Positions 17,544-23,681 of a stretch of DNA of 64,000 nucleotides are shown here, piece after piece. The notes below the pieces were generated by a model. That model was not told the origin of the DNA. It worked only from the letters and a program-made list of their open reading frames with translations, and ran no database searches. The position numbers and the translations under genes were made by a program. Origin of the DNA: CAZQXD01 sp964597315 (lineage in GTDB: Bacteria; Pseudomonadota; Gammaproteobacteria; Competibacterales; Competibacteraceae); assembly GCA_964597315.1 (NCBI GenBank), contig CAZQXD010000010.1, positions 1 to 64,000 of the forward strand. The letters are read 5' to 3'. Position 1 is the stretch's first letter. Every line of letters begins with the position of its first letter.

Positions 17544-18028
17544 GCCTTGAGCTTGAGGTACAGATCGTGCTGGACAGTCCCGGACTACCCGGGGAGGACC
17601 AGTTGCGCCGTTGGGCCGAGGCGGCGTTGGCGCAGACTGGCCACACCCAGGACATCGAATTGGTGATTCGCCTGGTCAACGAGGCCGAAAGCGCCTCACT
17701 CAATGAAACCTACCGCCATAAACAAGGGCCTACCAATGTACTGTCCTTTCCCTTCGAGCCGCCCCCAGGGCTGGATCAGCCTCAGGGGCTGTTGGGGGAT
17801 GTTGTCATTTGCGCACCGGTGGTGGCCCGGGAGGCCGTGGTTCAGGGCAAGGACCCCGAGTCCCATTGGGCGCATATGGTAGCCCACGGGGTATTGCATC
17901 TGCTAGGTCACGATCATCAGCAGGAATCCCAGGCCGAGGCCATGGAAGCCTTGGAGATACGGATCCTCGCCGACCTGGGTTATCCCGATCCCTACGGAGA
18001 TCCGATCCATGAAGGAAGAGCGACCTAG
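17540..18028 (+). CDS. ybeY: Endoribonuclease YbeY, rRNA maturation factor
   Basis: YbeY, 162 residues, a zinc-dependent endoribonuclease needed for 16S rRNA 3'-end maturation and ribosome quality control. The zinc motif HGVLHLLGHDH is at residues 116-126 (His116, His120, His126). The TNVLSFPFE block near residue 65 is also conserved. It overlaps ybeZ by 4 and ybeX by 20 bases, pointing to coupled translation. Confidence 0.96.
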   Translation: MSLELEVQIVLDSPGLPGEDQLRRWAEAALAQTGHTQDIELVIRLVNEAESASLNETYRHKQGPTNVLSFPFEPPPGLDQPQGLLGDVVICAPVVAREAVVQGKDPESHWAHMVAHGVLHLLGHDHQQESQAEAMEALEIRILADLGYPDPYGDPIHEGRAT

Positions 18029-18878
18029 CCCCAGCGGCGGACAGCGTTCCTGGTTCGAGCGCCTCAGTTCGGTGCTACTGGGAGAGCCAGAGAACCGGGA
18101 CGAACTGGTGGAACTGCTGCGGGATGCCCAGCAGCGCAACCTCCTGGACACGGATGCCCTGGCCATGATGGAAGGGGTGTTGCAGGTCTCGGAGATGCAG
18201 GTCAGGGATGTGATGATCCCCCGGGCGCAGATGGTGGTGATGGACTCCGACTGGCCGGTGCAGCGGCTGTTGGCTGAGGCGGTGGAGTCCGGCCACTCCC
18301 GATTCCCGGTGATTGGCGAGAACCGCGACGATGTGATTGGTATTCTCCTGGTCAAGGATCTGCTGCGTTATTTCACCCATAGCGCCGAAATCTTCGTGTT
18401 ACAGGATATTCTCCGGCCCGCCAAATTCATCCCCGAAAGCAAGCGCCTCAATACCCTGCTTAAAGAATTCCGCAACAGCCGTCTGCACATGGCCATTGTG
18501 GTGGACGAATACGGCGGCGTGGCCGGGTTGGTGACCATCGAAGACGTGCTGGAGCAAATCGTCGGTGAGATCGACGACGAACACGACAGCGAGGAGGAAG
18601 GAGACATCCGCCACCTGGCCGAGGATAACTACACCATCAAGGCCCTGACTCCCATCGAGGATTTCAATGCCTATTTCAAGGCTGATTTAGCCGAGGACAA
18701 AGCGGATACTATCGGTGGCCTGGTCATGATGGAACTGGGACACCTACCCAAACGCGGTGAAGAAATGGAACTAGGCCGGTTCCATTTCAAGGTACTGCGG
18801 GCCGATAACCGCCGTATCCACCTGCTGGGGATGACCCCCATCCCCGAAGCGCCCTCCTCAGACGAACAGGACGACTGA
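18009..18878 (+). CDS. ybeX: CBS-domain transporter-associated protein (CorC/YbeX)
   Basis: A 289-residue protein with a pair of CBS domains (about residues 65-190, including VRDVMIPRAQM and AGLVTIEDVLEQIVG) and a C-terminal CorC_HlyC domain. E. coli CorC/YbeX is linked to magnesium and cobalt efflux and to ribosome and heat-shock phenotypes. No transmembrane segment is present, so the protein is cytoplasmic. The ATG lies within the end of ybeY; lnt follows with no gap. Confidence 0.93.
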   Translation: MKEERPSPSGGQRSWFERLSSVLLGEPENRDELVELLRDAQQRNLLDTDALAMMEGVLQVSEMQVRDVMIPRAQMVVMDSDWPVQRLLAEAVESGHSRFPVIGENRDDVIGILLVKDLLRYFTHSAEIFVLQDILRPAKFIPESKRLNTLLKEFRNSRLHMAIVVDEYGGVAGLVTIEDVLEQIVGEIDDEHDSEEEGDIRHLAEDNYTIKALTPIEDFNAYFKADLAEDKADTIGGLVMMELGHLPKRGEEMELGRFHFKVLRADNRRIHLLGMTPIPEAPSSDEQDD

Positions 18879-20405
18879 TTGGTTCGGTTTTTTCAGCGCT
18901 TGCACCGCGACGACGGGCTGGCCCTAATCGCCGGGCTGGCCCTGCCCCTGGCCTTCGCTCCCCTGAGTTGGTGGCCCCTGGCGGTGGCGGCCTGCGCCCT
19001 GTTGCTGTGGAGTTGGGAAGACGCTGCTCCCGGTCGGGCTGCCTGGCGGGGCCTGCTGTTCGGCCTGGGCAGCTTCGGAGCCGGCATTTCTTGGGTCTAT
19101 ATCAGTCTGCACAGTTTTGGCGATGCCCCGCTGCCCTTTGCCATACTGGCCAACCTGATTCTGATTCTGGCCATGAGCCTGTACCCAGCGGCGGTCGGCT
19201 GGCTGGCGGTGCGACTGGCGCCCCGGCCCAGGGCGGTCCGCCGACTGCTACTAGCTCCCGCCGTTTGGGGGCTTGGGGAATGGTTACGCAGTTGGTTGCT
19301 CACTGGTTTTCCCTGGTTGTCCCTGGGCTATAGCCAGATCGATGCTCCCCTGGTCGGCCTAGCCCCGGTGCTGGGGGTATTCGGCGTGAGTTGGGCGGTG
19401 TGGCTGAGCGCCGGGCTGCTAGTGGGCCTGCTCCGGGGGCCGTCCCGGCAGCAAACCAGCGTACTGGCGGTCGGCCTGCTAAGCTTGTGGCTGGGCGCCT
19501 GGGGGCTGGGGCTGATTGCCTGGGTAGCGCCGGCGGGGGAGCCACTGCAGGTCAGTCTGGTCCAGGGTAATATCGCCCAAGACCGCAAATGGCGCTCCGA
19601 CCAGGTTCGGGGCACCCTCACCCATTACACCGAACTGAGCCTGGAAGCCACCCCGAACAGCGACCTGATCATCTGGCCGGAAAGCGCCGTGCCCCTGCTC
19701 TACGAGGAAGCCGAGGAGAGCTTCTTCCGCCCCCTGGCCAGCTACGCCCGGAAAACCGATACCGATTATTTGATTGGCATCATCGCTGGTTCCTGGGATG
19801 ACCGGATATTTCGCAACGGCGTGGTCAGCCTGGGCGGCTCCCACGGATTTTATTACAAGCATCATCTGCTGCCCTTTGGGGAATACCTGCCCTTGCGGAG
19901 GCTGCTGGCGTTCTTCCGGGACTTCGTGGACATCCCCATGTCCGACTTCACCCCGGGCGCGGCCTATCAGGAACCGCTGCGGGTCAAAGGGGTGCCGGTA
20001 GGGGTGTCCATCTGCTATGAGGCCGCTTTCGGCGAGCAGATCCGCCGCGCCCTGCCCGAAGCCCGGCTGCTGGTCAATGTCAGCAACGACGCCTGGTTCG
20101 GCCGTTCCCTGGCCCCCTATCAACATCTGGAAATCGCCCGGATGCGTTCCCTGGAGACCGGCCGGCCCATGGCCCGGGCCACCAATACCGGGGTTTCGGC
20201 CCTGATCGACGCCCGGGGGCGGGTCACTGCCCGCTCGGAACTGTTCAAAACCCAGGTGTTGCGGGGGGAGGTGCAGCCCATGACCGGCATGACGCCCTAT
20301 GGGCGCTGGGGAGATTGGGGTGTGGTGGCGATGCTGGCGGTCGGAGTGCTGCTGGGGTTGGGCCTCGGCAAAGGGGCATCGCCGGTGTCCGCGAGGTCCC
20401 GATAG
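18879..20405 (+). CDS. lnt: Apolipoprotein N-acyltransferase
   Basis: Lnt, 508 residues, adds the third acyl chain to the N-terminal cysteine of lipoproteins in the inner membrane. It has about six to eight N-terminal hydrophobic segments and a C-terminal nitrilase domain with the catalytic triad Glu268 (IWPESAVP), Lys327 (GFYYKHHLLPFGEY) and Cys379 (VSICYEAAF). The start appears to be TTG at 18879, directly after the ybeX stop (TGATTG); no ATG fits the N terminus. Likely clients in this window are LptE and the lipoprotein at 55395. Confidence 0.95.
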   Translation: MVRFFQRLHRDDGLALIAGLALPLAFAPLSWWPLAVAACALLLWSWEDAAPGRAAWRGLLFGLGSFGAGISWVYISLHSFGDAPLPFAILANLILILAMSLYPAAVGWLAVRLAPRPRAVRRLLLAPAVWGLGEWLRSWLLTGFPWLSLGYSQIDAPLVGLAPVLGVFGVSWAVWLSAGLLVGLLRGPSRQQTSVLAVGLLSLWLGAWGLGLIAWVAPAGEPLQVSLVQGNIAQDRKWRSDQVRGTLTHYTELSLEATPNSDLIIWPESAVPLLYEEAEESFFRPLASYARKTDTDYLIGIIAGSWDDRIFRNGVVSLGGSHGFYYKHHLLPFGEYLPLRRLLAFFRDFVDIPMSDFTPGAAYQEPLRVKGVPVGVSICYEAAFGEQIRRALPEARLLVNVSNDAWFGRSLAPYQHLEIARMRSLETGRPMARATNTGVSALIDARGRVTARSELFKTQVLRGEVQPMTGMTPYGRWGDWGVVAMLAVGVLLGLGLGKGASPVSARSR

Positions 20406-20466
20406 GGTCCAGGTTGGATTTGGCCCCTTGGAAGGGGTACACGGTTACGCAGTATGCCTGTATAGA

Positions 20467-20484
20467 GAGGCCCGCAGGGGCCTC
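20467..20484 (-). terminator. Hairpin between lnt and the secreted-protein gene
   Basis: GAGGCCC (20467-20473) pairs perfectly with GGGCCTC (20478-20484) around a four-base loop. Read on the minus strand the stem is followed by TCTCTATA, a weak T-rich tail, so it may end transcription of the gene at 20496-20813. It may also stop lnt transcripts, which have no T tract on the plus side. Confidence 0.45.
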
Positions 20485-20495
20485 ATCCTGAAACC

Positions 20496-20813
20496 TCAAT
20501 TGCAGCCGCCGCGGTTGATATTGATCACATCTCCGGTAACCACCGTCACCACTTCCCGAGGCGCCCGGGCGCCGGCCACTTCCACATTGCCTATATTGAG
20601 ATTGCCGCAACCTTGGTTGAGCTGAAACCGGGATTTCTCGCCCTCGCCGCCCCGGCGATGGGCTTCGGCGATGGCTTTGGTGACTTTCACCTGGGCGCCC
20701 GCATCGACGTGATTGCTGCGGTTGTATTCCTTGGCCAGGGCGCCGTGGCTGCCTGCGGCCAGGGCCAGGATCAGGGCGGCGCGACTCAGGTTTTTGTAGA
20801 GTTCTCGGTTCAT
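20496..20813 (-). CDS. Small secreted protein, one cysteine pair, unknown function
   Basis: 105 residues from the ATG at 20813 (MNRELYKNLSRAALILALAAG); an upstream ATG at 20840 would add nine unlikely residues. Residues 1-27 form a signal peptide ending GALA. The mature part has Cys69 and Cys104, which could form a disulfide, and a beta-prone, Asn/Gly-rich segment (GNLNIGNVEV, VVTGDVININRGGCN). It shares general style, but no clear alignment, with the duplicated secreted genes at 20914-21621. Separated from them by a hairpin, it is probably transcribed on its own. I do not recognise the family. Confidence 0.7.
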   Translation of the reverse strand: MNRELYKNLSRAALILALAAGSHGALAKEYNRSNHVDAGAQVKVTKAIAEAHRRGGEGEKSRFQLNQGCGNLNIGNVEVAGARAPREVVTVVTGDVININRGGCN

Positions 20814-20874
20814 GGCGGTCACTCGATCAGGTTGCGTCATCGTACGGGTATTGGACGGTTATACCGGAAAAGGA

Positions 20875-20904
20875 TTCCCCCGGATCGGTGACAATCCGGG
20901 GGAA
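20875..20904 (-). terminator. Intrinsic terminator after the duplicated secreted gene
   Basis: An 11-base perfect stem (20875-20885 with 20894-20904) with an 8-base loop. On the minus strand it is followed by TCCTTTTCC, a T-rich tail. It lies 10 bases after the stop of the gene at 20914-21240 and would end a transcript carrying the two duplicated genes. Confidence 0.6.
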
Positions 20905-20913
20905 GGTGTCGGT

Positions 20914-21240
20914 TTACCGGCTGCAATTACGGTCGTTGCCCACGGAGCCGATGGAGGTGCAAGCCTTGGAGCCGCGGCCACTGGCCAGGGTGCGCTGGTT
21001 GCGCACGAAGGTGGTGTTGCGCAGGGTCCCGGAGATGTTGGTGCCACCATGGATGGTGCCGATGCTGGTGGCGGCGAGGCCGCCGTTGGTGGCCTGGGTG
21101 GTCTGTCCCGCGACATTGGTGTTGTTGACCACGTTGCCGCTGATGCGCACGCCGTTGGCGAACTGGGCGTTGGCGGCGGAGGCGCCCAACAGCATCAGGG
21201 CGGTGACGGAGGCGGCGGCGAGCTTGGTGAAGGTTTTCAT
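20914..21240 (-). CDS. Secreted Asn/Gly-rich protein, duplicate copy A
   Basis: 108 residues, with a signal peptide at 1-25 (MKTFTKLAAASVTALMLLGA, cleavage after ANA). The mature 83 residues are rich in Asn, Gly and Thr in short beta-like steps (VRISGNVVNNTNVAG, IGTIHGGTNISGTL) and end with a Cys94/Cys106 pair. The protein is identical to that of copy B at 21295-21621. AAAGGAA precedes the ATG. The Asn/Gly steps suggest a small beta-solenoid or surface/fibre component, but that is inference; no family recognised. Confidence 0.75.
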   Translation of the reverse strand: MKTFTKLAAASVTALMLLGASAANAQFANGVRISGNVVNNTNVAGQTTQATNGGLAATSIGTIHGGTNISGTLRNTTFVRNQRTLASGRGSKACTSIGSVGNDRNCSR

Positions 21241-21294
21241 GATGATGTTTCCTTTATGGCTGCTAAGTCAGTGTGTTGGGGTTCGGGTTGTGGC

Positions 21295-21621
21295 TTACCG
21301 GCTGCAATTACGGTCGTTGCCCACGGAGCCGATGGAGGTGCAAGCCTTGGAGCCGCGGCCACTGGCCAGGGTGCGCTGGTTGCGCACGAAGGTGGTGTTG
21401 CGCAGGGTCCCGGAGATGTTGGTGCCACCATGGATGGTGCCGATGCTGGTGGCGGCGAGGCCGCCGTTGGTGGCCTGGGTGGTCTGTCCCGCGACATTGG
21501 TGTTGTTGACCACGTTGCCGCTGATGCGCACGCCGTTGGCGAACTGGGCGTTGGCGGCGGAGGCGCCCAACAGCATCAGGGCGGTGACGGAGGCGGCGGC
21601 GAGTTTGGTGAAAGTCTTCAT
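21295..21621 (-). CDS. Secreted Asn/Gly-rich protein, duplicate copy B
   Basis: 108 residues from the ATG at 21621, with AGGAG nine bases upstream; the frame is open to 21642, which would add seven residues. The protein sequence equals that of copy A: signal peptide 1-25, Asn/Gly-rich mature part, Cys94 and Cys106. The DNA differs from copy A at only three third-codon positions, all in codons 2, 3 and 6. It is the promoter-proximal copy; copy A follows after 54 bases. A sigma54-like promoter lies about 160 bases upstream at 21782-21797. Confidence 0.75.
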   Translation of the reverse strand: MKTFTKLAAASVTALMLLGASAANAQFANGVRISGNVVNNTNVAGQTTQATNGGLAATSIGTIHGGTNISGTLRNTTFVRNQRTLASGRGSKACTSIGSVGNDRNCSR

Positions 21622-22133
21622 GGCGTTTGCTCCTAAGCTCAATGTGTTGCTGGTTTATGGCTGTTCTGGGGTTTGGCGTAAACCGTTGTATGGCTGTGCC
21701 GGTTTGCGTCTGACCTTGGGGTAGCCTGTCGGTGTCTCTGGCGATCCGCAGATCGTATTTTTCAGTCCACGCCCTGATTAATGCAGGGCTTGTGCCACAT
21801 TTAGTAACTATTTGTTTTTAAAATAAAAAAATAGATTAATTGCACTTTTGCCCTGCCCTTGAAGACGGTGTTGGCCGGTCCAATCTGAGCCTGGTCTGGT
21901 CAGCGTGAACCGTTCGCGGAAGGGTGATGGGGGGAGTGGTTCAGAGTGAACCGGCAACCGCCGGTTTGGGCTGTTTCAGGCCGAAACGGGCTGGGGGTAG
22001 TGCGCTCCATACGCGCTATAAGATGTGAGAGTCAGTGCTGTTGGGAGGACAAGGGCTATGGGCACGAGGTTTGCATTATGGCTGGCGCAACACAATGACC
22101 AAACCCAGCCTGACTAGAGAGATAAGGTGAATC
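21622..22133. other. Divergent intergenic region with AT-rich island and hairpins
   Basis: A 512-base stretch between copy B (minus) and the OmpA-domain gene (plus) with no credible ORF. It contains a hairpin GCCCTG/CAGGGC (21771-21789), a very AT-rich block (about 21798-21845) unlike the GC-rich surroundings, a perfect stem AACCGGC/GCCGGTT (21949-21966) and a stem GTTTC/GAAAC (21973-21987). It should hold promoters for both directions. Confidence 0.6.
21782..21797 (-). promoter_or_regulatory. Sigma54-like -24/-12 promoter upstream of the duplicated secreted genes
   Basis: On the minus strand the sequence TGGCACAAGCCCTGCA matches the sigma54 consensus TGGCACGN4TTGCW, with GG and GC at the required 12-base spacing; two consensus positions (G7, T12) differ. 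An AT-rich block lies directly upstream, where a bending protein could bind. Start of transcription would be near 21770, about 150 bases before copy B. No activator site was identified. Confidence 0.4.
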
Positions 22134-22718
22134 ATGCACACACTAACCGTTAGCACACGCAACTGCGTCTGGGGCGCAGCGGGCCTGCTGCTGTTGGCTT
22201 TCGGCATCAGCGGCCCGGTCGCCGCCACTGAAGTAGTGATGTTCCGGGGCGCGCCACCGGCTCCTGAGGCGTTGGCGGATATTCTGTTTGCAAAGCCCAG
22301 CGCCAAGCTAGGCCGGACCCGTTCCATTGTGCTAGGCGCCCAGTCCCGGCGCCAGCCCTCGGCGACCGCCGATACACCGGAGAGCTTCGGATTTCCCGTC
22401 AACTTTGCCCTCAACTCCGCCGAAGTGCGTCCCGAGTCCAGGGCTTACCTGGATCAGGTGGGAAAGATGCTGAATTTGCCCCACATCGCCGATCAGCGGA
22501 TACTGATCGAGGGCCACACTGACGCCAGTGGCAGCGATGCCTATAATCGGCAATTATCAATACGCCGCGCCCAAGCTGTACAGCGGTATCTGATCGAGAG
22601 CCACCGTATCGCCCCGGAGCGGTTGCGGATTCTGGGCAAGGGTGAATCCGAGCCTCTGTCTGGATTGAACCCCTTTGCCTCTCTAAACCGGCGGGTGCAG
22701 TTCCGCCGGGCCTATTGA
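22134..22718 (+). CDS. OmpA-domain envelope protein
   Basis: 194 residues with an N-terminal signal peptide (hydrophobic stretch GAAGLLLLAFGISGPVAA) and a C-terminal OmpA-like peptidoglycan-binding domain (about residues 86-194). The domain has NFALNSAEVRPESRAYLD, the ILIEGHTDASGSDAYN core with Asp, the LSIRRAQAVQRYL helix and SLNRRVQFRR. There is no lipobox and no beta-barrel part, so it is likely a periplasmic protein anchored by peptidoglycan binding. AAGGTGA precedes the ATG. A strong hairpin follows the stop. Confidence 0.88.
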   Translation: MHTLTVSTRNCVWGAAGLLLLAFGISGPVAATEVVMFRGAPPAPEALADILFAKPSAKLGRTRSIVLGAQSRRQPSATADTPESFGFPVNFALNSAEVRPESRAYLDQVGKMLNLPHIADQRILIEGHTDASGSDAYNRQLSIRRAQAVQRYLIESHRIAPERLRILGKGESEPLSGLNPFASLNRRVQFRRAY

Positions 22719-22726
22719 TGAATAAG

Positions 22727-22747
22727 ACCCGCCGGGGCGGCGGGTCG
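22727..22747 (+). terminator. Hairpin after the OmpA-domain gene
   Basis: GACCCGCCG (22727-22735) pairs perfectly with CGGCGGGTC (22739-22747) around a three-base loop. It starts 9 bases after the stop codon. There is no T tract, so it is a candidate terminator or mRNA 3'-end stabiliser only. Confidence 0.45.
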
Positions 22748-22816
22748 GCAAGGAACCCATCGCGGTTCGTGTGATTTTGATGATGAGCTGTAACGGGCCG
22801 CTAGTGAGGGGCTTAT

Positions 22817-23053
22817 ATGTTGAAACGCAACAAACACCCACATACCCCTTTCGGCACCTTATCGACGCCCACCGTTCCGGGTTTGCGTTTTTGCATCGTC
22901 TGCCTGATCCTCGGGGCGCTGATCGCCGCCGGGGTCTTGTTCTACCCAGGACAGGCCATGCCGAGAGGTGGGGAGCGTGACACGACGGTGTTTTCCATCT
23001 CAAATAGCATCGCTTACTCCTCCACGCCCGCCCGGCTGAATACCGTGCCGTGA
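22817..23053 (+). CDS. Possible small membrane protein
   Basis: A 78-residue ORF with one strong hydrophobic segment (about residues 25-42, FCIVCLILGALIAAGVLFYP) preceded by basic residues, as in a single-pass inner membrane protein. GAGGGG lies about 7 bases before the ATG. The last 40 bases overlap the 3' end of the convergent DUF1451 gene. I do not recognise a family; the membrane segment and ribosome binding site support it, the overlap argues against. Confidence 0.4.
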   Translation: MLKRNKHPHTPFGTLSTPTVPGLRFCIVCLILGALIAAGVLFYPGQAMPRGGERDTTVFSISNSIAYSSTPARLNTVP

Positions 23054-23544
23054 CAACTTGGACAGGGGGGAATATGAGCCGCCCCATGGAAATTCAGCTC
23101 CTTGGCGCAGTTGTCACAACGCAGGGTACCGGGGCCGGTGATCTCGCCAGTATGATAATGGGACACCCGCTCCAGGGTCTCCTGGAAGTCCAGCATCTCC
23201 AGCCGGGTTCGATCCGCCGCCGATTGGAACAATTCCAGTAGGCGGTTCTCGATCAGGTCCAGGTCGAAGCGCAGCCAAGCGCCCAGATCGTCGTCGCCGC
23301 TACTGGCCAGATAGGCGCCGGCGTCTTCCAAATCCCGCTGCACATATCGGCCTAGCAGTCGGGCCTCGTCATCGGTCAGTTCGTCCAGTTCCACCGCCAG
23401 ATAGGCGGCTCGCTGAATGGCGCCCTGAAGATTGGATTTCTGGTCGGGAGCGGACGGACCGGATTGCTCCAGGTCAGCCTTGACCCGTTCGACCATCCGA
23501 TCATAGGCATTGACCAGTTTCTGGATATTGGGCGATTGCGTCAT
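23014..23544 (-). CDS. ybeL: DUF1451 zinc-ribbon protein (YbeL-like)
   Basis: 176 residues of the DUF1451/YbeL family, function unknown. A charged helical N-terminal part (about 1-135) is followed by a zinc ribbon with Cys143/Cys146 and Cys161/Cys164 (CDNC ... CPSC). In E. coli ybeL is also a neighbour of leuS; here it is divergent from leuS with 137 bases between. The protein is soluble and probably cytoplasmic. Confidence 0.85.
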   Translation of the reverse strand: MTQSPNIQKLVNAYDRMVERVKADLEQSGPSAPDQKSNLQGAIQRAAYLAVELDELTDDEARLLGRYVQRDLEDAGAYLASSGDDDLGAWLRFDLDLIENRLLELFQSAADRTRLEMLDFQETLERVSHYHTGEITGPGTLRCDNCAKELNFHGAAHIPPCPSCHGTVFSRAGVEE

Positions 23545-23681
23545 CTACGGGACTCCAGCAGTGGGGAATGATTCCGTCGGTTTATCGGCCGACACGAGCC
23601 AGCGGCTATGGTTGTTCGGTTCGGCATCGTTACGCTATTCTGGCATCCCTTGTAGTTTAGCCCCGTAGCCAGGAATCAGCC

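Larger units (their letters stand above)
20914..21621. repeat. Tandem direct duplication, two 327-bp units 381 bp apart
   Basis: Positions 20914-21240 and 21295-21621 are the same 327-bp gene repeated head to tail, with three base differences by eye. The similarity stops at the ATG and at the stop codon: the 54-bp spacer (21241-21294) and the regions upstream of copy B and downstream of copy A do not match. Both ribosome binding sites are therefore different. This pattern fits a recent duplication or ongoing gene conversion limited to the coding part. Confidence 0.9.

Noticed and set aside
20812..21724. Long plus-strand frames (274 and 278 codons) opposite the duplicated secreted genes
   Set aside because: They are antisense shadows of GC-rich duplicated genes; no ribosome binding site, very repetitive Gly or Trp/Arg-rich readings, and the minus-strand genes have signal peptides and proper starts.
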